Assembly: GCF_050908995.1 (NCBI RefSeq)
Contig: NC_135121.1
Coordinates: 10,416,001 to 10,480,000, forward strand
DNA length: 64,000 nucleotides
Source of the DNA: Andrena cerasifolii
Lineage: Eukaryota; Arthropoda; Insecta; Hymenoptera; Andrenidae
Direction: 5' to 3'
Position 1 is the stretch's first letter, and every line of letters begins with the position of its first letter. Below the pieces are notes generated by a model. That model had not been told where the DNA came from and did no database searches. It worked only from the letters and a program-made list of their open reading frames with translations. Of this stretch, positions 47,401-56,596 are shown one piece after another. The translations under genes and the position numbers were made by a program.

Positions 47401-49340
47401 CAACAGTTTTCACTAGCGTTCATCATTCTAATTCTCTAATGCAGGGCTGCACAGGGAGCCTTTTCAGCGGCTAGCTGCGAGCAACCCGCCTGTCCCGTTG
47501 CTAAGGTTAGAATCATTGAGGCGAACTGCAGCAGTGTGCGTGCATTTGGTACGACTTGAACCCAGCTATATACACTACTGCAGTTCTCCTCACCGATTCT
47601 AACCTTAGCAACGGGACAGGCGGGTTGCTCGCAGCTAGGCGCTGAAAACGGCTCCCTGTGCAGCCCTGCTCTAATGTAACACGTTCCCATAAATTCTCAA
47701 ATTATCAAGATCCAGGTTTCCCGTCACTGACCAGCCATAAGGTAGAACCCGGACTGCAGCGAGCCGACCAGCGCGACCCTCGCCTTGGACACGGCGAAGG
47801 CTTCCGCGATGTCGTTGAGGAACACGCCGAAGCTGAAGATGATGCCGTCCACGAAGAGGTTGCACATGAAGGAGGCGGCCACGATCACCCAGCCCCATCC
47901 CCCATCCGGTGGCACCACCATCTCGACTTCGATGCTCTGTCAACAAGTTTCCCCCAGACTCTCACCAGAAAGCTCCTTACAAAGTCCCCTTGTAACCACC
48001 CCTCCGATAACCGCGTCAATGAGCAATAACCCAGAGAAATCCACTTTCCTCTGTCTGCCCGAGACTCGCCTTCAACCCCCGTCTTTCTCAACCCCGACGC
48101 GCTTCTTCGTGGCTTTCGCCTTCTCCATCGTTTTTTAACGACACCGCGAACAAGCCCGGAGGATTATTGGGGCAGCTCGGTCCGGAAACTTCGGCTGGCT
48201 CGAGGTACTTGACCAGGAACCCCGACGCAGGGTCGGCTCCGTGGCCTGTGCAAAGAGACTCGCCCTCTCTCTCTCTCTCTCTCTTCAACATCGACGCCCG
48301 TGGAAATTCACAAGGTGCTTGAGAGATCAAGGCTAAGCAGAAAATGGGCGACTGGCGCTACTTTCGCGTTTCGGTGGACCCGCGCGTGACCCAATACTCT
48401 GGCGGCAACTTATCAATTCGTCGGGACGCGACGCGCTGATACCGTTCGCCCGACAAAAAGACCGCGCATAAATTACTACGGCCGTGTATTTTTAGTCTCT
48501 TGCAATAATATCGTTGAGCAATGTCAGTAATCTGTCCACGAACTGTCGGCAGTTCGACGAGCCTATGTTTCGCAAAGTTTTCGCACTGTTCAGCGGCTAA
48601 TAAAACCGCCTCGCCGGATGCTCGCTGGGAAATTAACCGCGTTCGAACGAAACCCTTCGTTCGTCGCTTCCTCGTCCTCAGCGATCGGCAACAAGTTTCA
48701 TTGATTTCCGGAAAGCATTTCTACGTGGCTCGAAGACTCTGATTCGGTATAGACTCCCTATCACGAAAGTTCCCCGCGCCTGAGCTTTCAGCAAACCCTT
48801 CCACCCCTTCGGCGCAAGGAAGCGTCTCCATTAAACAAGAATTCAACACCCTGCAATGATTATCCTTCGCCCACCCCCGCAACGTCGTCCCCGCGGAGCA
48901 ACTTTCACCCGCCGAGAACTTCCTTCAACTCGCGAACAATAACAGAAGTTGGATCCGGGATCTCCTCGAAGATAGCAGCGCCGAAAACCGCGGAACGCGC
49001 TTAGCCACCGTAACAAGCGCCGAGCTGCTGTTAAATCGAGGTATCCTGCTGCGAATAAACTGATAGCGCGGTACCGAGGCGCGCACCGAACGCAGGCCCC
49101 TGCACACGACTAGTACACCGAACGGGATACCGGGCAGCATCGATCGAACGATCCCACCTATCTCGTTCATTTGCATCGCTCCGAAGCAACAGATCCCGCC
49201 CGCGTTCTTCTTACCTCGTTGTTGTTGTCCTGCATGTCTTCGAGCTGCTGCTGCTGCTGCTCGTCGCCCTTGCAGCCGCGTCCATTCTGCTGCGGCTGCT
49301 TGGCCACTTGCTCGTCCACTTTATTACCCAGCGACGCCAT
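41304..49340 (-). CDS. Monocarboxylate transporter-like protein (SLC16/MCT family), complete ten-exon gene
   Basis: A 12-helix major-facilitator carrier expected in the plasma membrane. The family moves lactate, pyruvate or other small carboxylates and related solutes. Coding exons on the minus strand: 49340-49215, 47936-47732, 46621-46481, 45283-45095, 44852-44614, 44490-44302, 43391-43169, 42435-42196, 42117-41992, 41464-41304. All phases match and give 612 residues, a little over the usual 430-560. Residues 48-59 (MVVPPDGGWGWV) carry the TM1 signature. Residues 175-192 (YFERWRALATGIAVCGSG) are the TM5 motif. A long cytosolic loop (about 235-405) precedes TM7 at DLSLLKSPSFLILA, and the C-terminal tail is short and charged (KSGEKSNEEPSKS). 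By eye against MCT1, the TM1 lysine is Phe and the TM8 aspartate is Asn, while the TM8 arginine is kept. It therefore looks like an orphan-type MCT and not a classical proton-lactate symporter. The substrate cannot be told from sequence. Confidence 0.95.
41992..42117 (-). CDS. MCT coding exon 9 (TM10-TM11)
   Basis: It encodes VFASLRSILVVDLLGLEKLT, then NAFGLLLLFQGVAAAVGAPLAG. The VDLLG(L/I)EKL-NAFGLLLL-QG-A stretch is one of the best-conserved C-terminal MCT blocks. The acceptor is tttcacgcag and the donor is GCAG|gtgatt. Confidence 0.95.
42196..42435 (-). CDS. MCT coding exon 8 (TM8-TM10)
   Basis: It completes a His codon and reads RAQLAGIEQSTAMFLVSVIG, then IGNTIGRVVCGMASS and the TM9-TM10 segments up to FFYAATFGISI. 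The Asn-Thr-Ile-Gly-Arg stretch corresponds to the TM8 Asp/Arg pair of MCT1, with Asn in place of Asp. The donor is ATAT|gtgagt. The following intron is only 78 bases. Confidence 0.94.
42808..43036. mobile_element. hAT-like MITE in MCT intron 7
   Basis: The ends are CAGAGTTGGGCAAAATGTAA and its inverted copy. About 75 bases are inverted at roughly 88%. Flanking 8-bp sites are TCAGTAGG (42800-42807) and TGAGTAGG (43037-43044), seven of eight identical. Total 229 bases, non-coding. Confidence 0.9.
43169..43391 (-). CDS. MCT coding exon 7 (end of loop, TM7)
   Basis: The acceptor is gattcccgtag and the exon opens QSSVGYHMSVTRL. It ends in MLDLSLLKSPSFLILAISGG and GFYTPFMYVP, the typical entry into TM7 of the C-terminal bundle. 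The donor is CCGC|gtacgt, leaving one base. Two cysteines (SCYICPES) lie just before TM7. Confidence 0.93.
44302..44490 (-). CDS. MCT coding exon 6 (cytosolic loop)
   Basis: It encodes SLHSLHKVHVELQTLQRTLS, a helix with coiled-coil character, then DMDVNMDEKIAEEENNLLGG, an acidic linker, and ends VPT|gtgagt. The 3' end is firm, but the 5' edge is less certain. An AG at 44501-44502 looks like a better acceptor yet gives the wrong phase after exon 5 and soon hits a stop, so the second AG (exon edge 44490) is preferred. It keeps the frame over 63 codons. Confidence 0.75.
44614..44852 (-). CDS. MCT coding exon 5 (TM6 and start of central loop)
   Basis: It encodes GMLLNCAIFGAMFRPLKPTR, the end of TM6 with the conserved M(R)PL turn, and then a polar stretch containing KSTPENAG and FGTNNNTEYPTAAELLGSNPNI. 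The acceptor is aaatgttgcag. The donor is best read as AACATA|gtaaag, leaving phase 0. The loop sequence is lineage-specific and gives no functional clue. Confidence 0.88.
45095..45283 (-). CDS. MCT coding exon 4 (TM4-TM6, conserved TM5 motif)
   Basis: The acceptor is cttggattgtcag and the donor is gcag|gtaatt. The exon encodes GIGAGLIYVPAV, then YFERWRALATGIAVCGSG, then the FGWRGALLF start of TM6, all standard MCT landmarks in the expected order. An open frame runs upstream of this acceptor, but the phase left by exon 3 requires the junction at 45283, which restores the family's Gly-Gly-Ile-Gly. Confidence 0.95.
45733..46252. mobile_element. Inverted-repeat element in MCT intron 3
   Basis: The best-matched arms (45838-45925, 46032-46130) share TTTGACCTGGTTCAT and CTAGTCCTTAATCG in inverted order. 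Weaker matching extends out to TTCGAAAGT at both ends. The class is unknown and the limits approximate. Confidence 0.6.
46481..46621 (-). CDS. MCT coding exon 3 (TM2-TM4)
   Basis: This exon begins with GT to complete a glycine codon (MAG-PFVSALANRYGFR) and ends CTG G|gtaagt. The stretch GPFVSALANRYGFRLV matches the TM2-TM3 loop of MCTs, a major-facilitator A-like motif with Asn-Arg-Tyr-Gly. ISCGAFVLSYFS and FLYISYGVLG form TM3 and the start of TM4. The 141 bases keep the frame exactly. Confidence 0.94.
46746..47325. mobile_element. TTAA-flanked fold-back element in MCT intron 2
   Basis: It is bordered by TTAA at 46742-46745 and 47326-47329. Arms of about 170 bases begin GGGGTCATGCTCAGTCAGGA and are inverted at about 93%. 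Non-coding. Insertion into TTAA fits the piggyBac or Kolobok groups. Confidence 0.9.
47442..47668. mobile_element. Young hAT-like MITE in MCT intron 2
   Basis: It is flanked by a perfect 8-bp duplication, CTCTAATG (47434-47441 and 47669-47676). Terminal inverted repeats of about 75 bases start CAGGGCTGCACAGGGAGCC and are about 96% identical. The interior of about 75 bases is unique. High arm identity and a perfect duplication suggest a recent insertion. Confidence 0.94.
47732..47936 (-). CDS. MCT coding exon 2 (TM1 signature, start of TM2)
   Basis: This exon is phase 0 at its start and leaves one base (G) at its end. It encodes SIEVEMVVPPDGGWGW followed by the TM1 hydrophobic run and GSLQSGFYLMA of TM2. 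The (D/E)GGWGW motif is the family hallmark and identifies the gene on its own. The donor is gctg|gtcagt and the acceptor is gttgacag. A hAT-like element ends only 64 bases 3' of the donor in transcript direction. Confidence 0.96.
48264..48285 (+). repeat. (CT)n microsatellite in MCT intron 1
   Basis: About ten CT units. Confidence 0.9.
49215..49340 (-). CDS. MCT coding exon 1 (start exon)
   Basis: The 42 codons start MASLGNKVDEQ and encode a hydrophilic, glutamine-rich cytosolic N-terminus. It includes five consecutive glutamines from a short CAG run and three asparagines. The donor is GAG|gtaaga. The ATG at 49340 is preceded by 16 untranslated bases and a good acceptor (gacttgtttcag, exon edge 49356), so the mRNA begins in at least one further upstream non-coding exon. 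Its donor could not be placed securely. A GC-rich stretch near 59.7 kb with a gtaatc donor on this strand is one candidate. Confidence 0.85.
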
Positions 49341-49356
49341 CGTCGTCCACGGCTGA

Positions 49357-50985
49357 CTGAAACAAGTCGAATGGTCCAGTTGCAGCTGAAAAGCGCGACG
49401 ATTAACGCGGAGGGCGGCGATCGCACAGAAGTAGGAGGCACGCGCGTGGACGGCCGTCCACCGAAACTCGGGAGGAATCGGCCGCTATCACGGTTCAATT
49501 ACACGTTTGTTTGCAACGCGCTGGACCCGTCCGACGCGTCACGCACGCCGCGCGGCCGGTTCCGGCGTAAATACGCGGATTATCATAGCTATAAATTATA
49601 CACGTGCGCGCATTTTAAGTCGAGAGAGACTGGAGATACAATGCAGAGAGTTGCGCGTTGATCGCTCCAATCTGTCAGGTGTCGAGTGTTTAAACTTCAA
49701 AGGGAATAACGTGGGTCGTTTCGATCCCGATCTACGGGGGCTAAAGGTCGACGCGTAGCGCGTTCACGTACCACACGCGCCGCGCGGATCGCGTAGGGAG
49801 GATTTACGCGGTTGCAGGCGGGAGGGAATCGGTCCTTAGAGAACTCCTTGCGCGATGATTAGGGCCACAGTGCTGTCGAGGCGGAAGAAGCGGTACTCAG
49901 TCGATTAAACCGCTACATGAACAACGACCACGCCGATCCTCCAATGAGCTGATAGCTGTCGTCACGTGCTGATTGTTCGGTAAGTTCCTTCGACCTTGAC
50001 CCTTTTCGAGGCTGCTAGCCGACCTTGGTGCACGAGTCAACTCGACACGGGAATAATCGTTTCTTTGGACTTTTAATCGATTCAAGTCCACGGTGGCGGG
50101 ATGGAAGCTGGCTCGGTGGCACACCTGGGACCTTTGTGCTCGTATGTCATCGCGGAGGTGCGGAGAAACTGGAGGAGAAATTTAAGGATCCCGGGACTTT
50201 GGCTTCAGAGGCGTCGCGGTAGGAGGGGTGTGATTATCGGAGACACGTGAGTTCTTTTGGAGCTGATATGGTTACTTTATGGTAGTGATTGATTTAGCTG
50301 GGTAATATAGCTGTCACAGTTGGTGTGGCACCTCGGAGCCTCCAATCGCGAAACAAATTAAACCCTCGCGTTTGTCAACTTGAAACCGCTACTGTAATCT
50401 TTGAAGAATCGATGAGCGATCGACAGAATTTTTTACGTACCTACCGCTGCCTCGGGACGAATAATTCGAACCGGATTGAAATTTTGCGACGTTCCTGTGC
50501 AGCTAGCACGATCGGCCGAAAACTGGTGCCTCTCGGTGAATGAAATCCTGAACGACTGTCGCAAACGATTCAATGGTCGATGGCGCCGTTGTTCTAATAG
50601 CAACCGACTTTATATCTCGTGCCCTGTAAATGACCGATAAGGTACGACCTATGTCAACCAGCCAATTCAGCGGAGCCAATTTGCATATCGTGCATTTCTC
50701 CGAAAAACACGCGGAGCATGCATTCTGTTTACCACCGTGTATCCGAGTCCCCGCGACATTCGCAAATCAACCGCCACTGATATCTCCTGCGAAACGGGCG
50801 TGACCAGGAACAAGTTTAGGCCTCCGGCGCGAATAATATTTTCATTGGGATTATCACCGTACTGGCGCTTCGCAAATTTGTCTGCTACTTTCTGATCAAA
50901 TATCAGATGTTCATAGTTATCCACTGCGGCGGATTTGAGTGTAGACTAAGCAGGGTACAGCTTGTGACGGCAAACTGTGGGGGTG
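49357..50985. other. Region upstream of the MCT start exon
   Basis: GC-rich to about 49.9 kb, then mixed. It lies in the first intron of MCT if the 5' UTR exon is further upstream. No other exon is supported. Confidence 0.45.
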
Positions 50986-51640
50986 GCAAATTTTGGGGAG
51001 CGGTACATTTTGAGGAGTAGAAAATTTTGAGGAGCGGCACATTTTGAGGAGTCATAAGTTATAGGAAGCATTCAATTTTGGGGAGCGACAACATTTGGAA
51101 TGTGGTAAATTTTGGGGAGCAACAAATATTAGGGGCGATAAATTTTGGGGAGCATTCAATTTTGGGGAATGACAAATTTTGGAAAGCGGTAAATTTTGGG
51201 TAGCGGCAAATTTTGAGGAGTCATAGGTTTCAGGAAGCATCAAATTTTGGAGAGCGACAAAATTTGGAAAGTAGTAAATTTTGGGGAGCAACAAATTTTA
51301 GGGAGCGATAAATTTTGGGGTGCGGTAAATTTTGGGGAGCATCCAATTTTGGGGAGCGTTAAATTTTGGGTAGCGGCAAATTTTGAGGAGTCATAGGTTT
51401 CAGGAAGCATCAAATTTTGGAGAGTGACAAAATTTTGAAAATGGTAAATTTTGGGGAGCAACAAATTTTAGGGAGCGATAAATTTTGGAGGGCATCCAAT
51501 TTTGGGGAACGACAAATTTTGGAAAGCGGGAAATTTTGGGGAGCGATAAATTTTGGGGAGTGACAAATTTTGGAGAGCGAAAAAATTTGGAAAGTGGTAT
51601 TTTAGGAAACAGCAAATTTTGGGCAGCAGCAAATTTTGAG
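50986..51640. repeat. 17-bp minisatellite with about 170-bp higher-order repeat
   Basis: About 38 degenerate copies of a unit close to AAATTTTGGGGAGCGGY. A diverged variant set (GAGGAGTCATAGGTTTCAGG) recurs at 51046, 51215 and 51385, giving periods of 169 and 170 bases, ten units each. The minus strand reads as a repetitive Pro/Lys/Asn/Leu frame. It is broken by stops between arrays and is unlikely to be a gene. Confidence 0.92.
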
Positions 51641-52700
51641 CGAAAGAAATTGGTAAAGATTTAAACACAGAGGCTTGAGACAACTTTAAACACCATCCAC
51701 TACTTTTTCATATAGCGAATTAGCAGTAACTCATATGCGAGTAGCAATATTGTAGCCATCTGCTCGCGGATTTCGACGCAAGCTGAAGTGGATTGATAAA
51801 GTCCCGGCTCTCCACGTGTTCCCAGTTGCTACCGTTTCGCGGTGTAACGCGTGAATACTTATTGTTTGTTCGCGTCGAAAAGGTAGTGAAATGGTGCAAA
51901 CAGGATTGTGCAAACTTCACTCGCTTTGATAACGGACCAGCTTATTTTTAGTAAGTTCTTTTCCCCGTTTCGCCGCTTCCTCAGGGGGGACTTTTAAATC
52001 ATCCCAGAGCTTCGAGATACGGAGCGTCGCCCGATTGAAATTCGTTCTCCTCGGCGGCGACCCGCGGGGGGGATTTCTTCACCGAACCTTTATCGATATC
52101 ACGAGCGCGTGATCTTCGTTGTTCGAGCCACGGGCCACCTGGTCTCGAGCTCGTGGCCCTCTTGAATGACGATAATTTGCGTCCCAATTGATATCAGCGC
52201 GTAGACTGTGTGGCAAGTGAGCTTAGAACACATTCGACACGGAAACGTCTCGATAAGTATCGACGGGCGACGCTCTTCGGTAAGATCTTCAAACGAGATC
52301 TTGTAGCTGTTTCGAATAATCTGAAGTGGAAATGTAACTCCAACCACGTATCGTAGGGGCTTTTCAACTACTCGTAGTAGGAAATTCAAGCTTGCCTCTG
52401 TGGAGACTACAGGGGCCGGGAACGGTCGTAAAAACAGCTGGACAAGTGAAGCGAACGGTAAAATATACTCTTCCTGAACGGCTCCAATAGTCCAGCCGCA
52501 AATAGCCAGAATTGTATCGCGGTGAAACTTATCTGAGCGTGGATAGACACCGGTACAAAAAATTTCGTCATCCTACACGCTCTCCTCTTTCCTCATTCAC
52601 ACTTCGATGACCGAGCGACCACGATTTGGAGCTCCCTGCACCCCACGATTATAAATTTTGATACGATGGTAGTGGAAAAAATAGTTGCGGAAGAGAGAGA
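51641..52700. other. Spacer, no feature recognised
   Basis: No exon, paired transposon ends or tandem array seen. Confidence 0.45.
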
Positions 52701-52785
52701 TTTATTATTAACATTCGCTGAATTTTTAAGCTTTAATATTCAGTCCTAAAAATTCGTAAAGCCGCGACATTTGAGCTGGAAAATC

Positions 52786-52827
52786 GCCCGGGGTGCGACG
52801 CACCCCGTGTGACAACGAAGGGTTAAG
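52786..52827. mobile_element. Single end of a TTAA-type element with palindrome
   Basis: Reversed, it reads TTAACCCTTCGTTGTCACAC, followed by a GGGGTGCGTCGCACCCC palindrome, a terminus style seen in piggyBac-like elements. A possible weak partner (TTAACATTCGCTG near 52706) is not convincing. Confidence 0.45.
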
Positions 52828-53198
52828 CGAAGGAAAAGGTGGGCTCAACTTTCGATTAGTGGCGAAGTGCATAATCGCGAAGCTTCAGTAGAAAGTTGAA
52901 TTAGCAGACGGCGAATGGAGCAGTGAAAGATTCAGGTAGACGGTTTTATAGAACGACAATGCAAATCAGAAGGCTGAAGAGCAGAGGAAGTATGGAATAG
53001 TTTTGGAGTAACAAGCTTGTGTCATTCGGCTTCGCTTGATCGGTTGAGGGTGAAGACAGCGAAAGGAAGAATGAAGCTGTGTGAGTTAGAGAAGCTGGAA
53101 TTCACCCAGAAGTATTTGTTATTATACGCGATGCCGCTTTGCGCCTGATCCTCTAGACGCAGTTAGAGCCACGGAACTATGGCAGTGAGTGGCACCTA

Positions 53199-53427
53199 GG
53201 GTAAACGCACCAATAAATGAACAGTTAAGGCTAATGAATGAACACTATTATAAAATTATGTTTGCAGCGCGATTGACTCCACGTGCTGCAAAAATTGTTT
53301 GGATCTGAAGCAAGAAATTACAAGAAGTCTCTAATTAATTAGTTGCTTCTTTTAATAACTTATTTTACTCATTTTAATAAAAAATGTCCATTCACTGGTA
53401 CGTGTTCATTTACTGGTGCATCCACCC
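53199..53427. mobile_element. TA-flanked MITE
   Basis: The left end is GGGTAAACGCACCAATAAAT and the right end, reversed, is GGGTGGATGCACCAGTAAAT, both bordered by TA (53197-53198, 53428-53429). 229 bases, AT-rich, non-coding. Confidence 0.75.
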
Positions 53428-53429
53428 TA

Positions 53430-54964
53430 TATCGAAACGAAACCGGCGAACGCATCCTCTCGAAATAATCCCCGGGGTTCCATGACGCGCCCGGGAATAG
53501 ATGGTCGCCTAATAATAGCGATATAAAAAGTAGTCCACGGGAGAAATTCGGGGGAGGGAGAGGGGACCGAGAAACGGGCCCGTGGAAGTTAATCGGCGCC
53601 CCAGAAAGCAGAAGGAGCAATTATCTCCGGGGAAAACGAGCAGATAGCTGTTATCTTGTTGCGGCTGGACACAATGCAGCGACCCGTTTCGTTCGAGAAT
53701 TCATTTCTGGCTCGATACCAAACGCACCAGTCCTCTCCCTTTCTCCTGCCCGATAACGAGAGGCGATAGTGTAAACGGGGAGAACGCGAACCGGTCGTCT
53801 ATCCAGCCGCGTTCAATCGCTTCTTTCATAAGTGATTATCGTCTATGCAATAACGAGGGACCGTTTCTGTCGCGAGCACAGAACTTGGCGACGGTAACTT
53901 TCGCAACAACCCCCGAGGAACAAAGGGGAGGGATGTTTTTTTACATAAACTGTAACACGTTGCATCTTTACACGCATAAGTTACTGCTTTCGCTTGACTC
54001 CGATCGAAGCACCGTTTCTCAGATGACACAATCCAGGAACCCTCCGCAACGATTGCTTAATCGCGCCTTCCGATACGCTATTGTAAACCTCTTACGTTTC
54101 GCGGAATTAAGTTTCTGAGGAAGTGTCTGTCATCGCCTTAAACCTTTCGCATTGATAGATCCGCGAGATTTATTGCCCGCACTCGTGCCGCTGTCTCGTT
54201 GCTTAACCCAGATAGAAGATACCGCCAAAGACAGTAGCGGTGCCATAAAACGATCATTGGAACGTTATTCCGCAGATAAGCGGGAATCGAGGCGCGCGTA
54301 AATACGATTAAGCAGCGATTCCAGCTGTTTCCTTCGTTTCCGAAGTGGCGACGAACGAGCGGAGCTATGAAACTCGTCGCAACGGCGCGCGGCTCGCCGA
54401 GAGCGATTTAAAGGGGCAGGGATTTTGGCCGATGAAAAGAAGAACCGTCTGCTGTTATCGTTTCGATCGAGGAACGGGTACTTCGCGCGCTGACTACCGC
54501 CGCAGAATCCCTCGGAGACGGTCCCGCCTCGGCATTCATCTCGTCTTCCTGGAAACGTCGCGGAAGCAAACTGTTCGTTTCGACGGCGGGAAAGAAGCCC
54601 TCGTTAGGGGCCACTCGTTCAATTCGATTTAGCCGGGGTATTGAGCCTAATTGGAAAATTGTCAGGTTTCCAATTGAATTTCCATGCGACGCTCGCTTTA
54701 ATTGATACCGACGCCGACGGTAAAGAGCGGCCGCTCGTGCACGGCGCAGAGGATCGTCTGCCAGGAATTCGATCCAGCCGCTGTCGCCCCACCTCGAGCA
54801 AAACGGAATTCTTATTTTCGCGCGCGTATCGTCGCGACGTGCTTTCGCTCTTTATCTGCCTGTCGCAACACTTGAGGCAACAAATCCAGCGGAAATTTAT
54901 AACGCTTGGAAATAAATATTGGAACGGGCAACACCGCGGTGCCTCCGGTCCGTCCCGGTGGTGT
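53430..54964. other. Spacer, no feature recognised
   Basis: Mixed GC content. Open frames around 54.4-55.0 kb overlap on both strands and have no recognisable features. Confidence 0.45.
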
Positions 54965-54968
54965 TTAA

Positions 54969-55248
54969 CCCTTAACTGGTACCCTGGGGTCGCTCGTGAC
55001 CCCAAGCACCCAAAGTTCGATGTACAATTTTCGGTTGTCTGAGTTGGTAAACTGAATTTCTAATTAATTTCATAATAATAGTTTAACTTTCTACGCTTCT
55101 ATTATTTTATACATTACCTAAGATGAAAATATTCGTAGTGGTTGCTCTAGTGTCGACTTTACAAATTTCTGCGCCCTTTTTTATTTGGGGTCTGCCACGA
55201 CCCCGGTATACCAGTCACGTTTGCCGAAAACAGTATACCAGTTAAGGG
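54969..55248. mobile_element. TTAA-flanked MITE (piggyBac-like)
   Basis: The ends read CCCTTAACTGGTACCCTGGG and, reversed, CCCTTAACTGGTATACTGTT, bordered by TTAA (54965-54968, 55249-55252). Inner GGGGTC words are also inverted. 280 bases, non-coding. The TTAA site and CCCTT start resemble piggyBac elements. Confidence 0.85.
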
Positions 55249-55252
55249 TTAA

Positions 55253-56592
55253 GTAATCGACTTTCCGCCGACAGTCCGGACGACGACACGCGGCAATATT
55301 CCCGCGCTCCCATAGTAATCAACGCGGACGATTCTATTGCGAGCCAGCGGGGACCGCGATCGCGGAGCGATGATTATCCGCGGCGCAGGAATCCGGCAAA
55401 CACTTGGCTAGCAAATACTAGATCGCTCTCGAACGCCGCGAGTGATCGTTGAATTATCTTCGTGGATCGCGGCCGGGCATCTGGAGTAGCCGAGTACTCG
55501 AGCACCGCCAGCTATCGGGCCTCGCGCGGAGGAAACTTTCCGACCTTACACCTTCAAGCTGGCCGAGCACAATAACCGATACAAGTATCTAAATATCGGC
55601 TGCGATCCCGCCTACCTGCCCGGCGTGTTTGTCGAAACGTCTCGAAAGCCGAGGGCGTCTATCGTCGCCGAGATCTGGTCGCGTTGCTCGGACGGGACCA
55701 GCGATAATGTAATTTAGCTATCTGTTTTCGACGAGCGTGTAAGTCTGAAATCGGAGGGTCCATCGATTGGAGCGCGATCTGTATCGAACAGTCGAGCGAA
55801 CGCTTCCTTGATTCAAGGACTGCAGCTCACCGCTGATAATTTCAGCTCGAATTCGGGGCCGTCCTTTGAACCCTGCGCGACAAGGGAGTTTATCCAGGGT
55901 TGTCCTGGCTCACGAGTCACCGGTTCTGATTCAGCGGGAAATTATTTCTTCGAGCCTGCTCTCTGCTCTATGGTACTCGGCTCCGCTGCGGAGGAGTTCG
56001 CTGCCGCGCCGGATGCCTCGACTTCAATACCCAATTTCGAAATTCCGCGGCAGTGGTAGCTCGAAGCGATGTATGTATGTGGAACAGGTCAAGATAGATC
56101 GATCCGATTGGAAGATCGGCGAGCGCGGCGGCGATATGAAACGCCAGGCGACCGGTACCCTTATTGAAATCCTCTCGTGGCCGCTCTCGTGGTACTTATT
56201 AGGGCGTACACGCGGCCCACGGGTCCCGTTCCCATTGACTCACTGACTCGTGAACGTGAATGACGCACAATTAAGACGTACAATCGCCCCGTACCTAGAG
56301 ATCGCGAGCCACGATGCTCGAGGGAACCGAGGCCACGTGTCCCCGGGGCCAAAGTTCGCGGCAACTTATCTGCAGATTCTGCTGTGCATCTATTTACCAA
56401 CATTCACTTCTGCAGCCGCTGAGAGAGCGGGCGAGAGCGTCTTGGATACGGTCGCCTGTAAAGGCAGAGTTAAGCATGTGCAACGGCGAAATTTCCTACG
56501 GTAAGAGGTCGTCCTACGTTGCGCGCCGAGCCTTAAAAATCGACCCTTGCAATGGTGTTCCGTAGCGAGCATTGCGAATGTTTAACCGCACC
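55253..56592. other. Spacer, no feature recognised
   Basis: GC-rich sequence with no supportable exon or repeat. Confidence 0.45.
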
Positions 56593-56596
56593 TTAA

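Noticed and set aside
50986..51640. Long minus-strand open frames with repeated Pro-Lys-Ile/Phe words
   Set aside because: They arise from the 17-bp minisatellite, shift frame and stop between units, and have no start context or splice partners.
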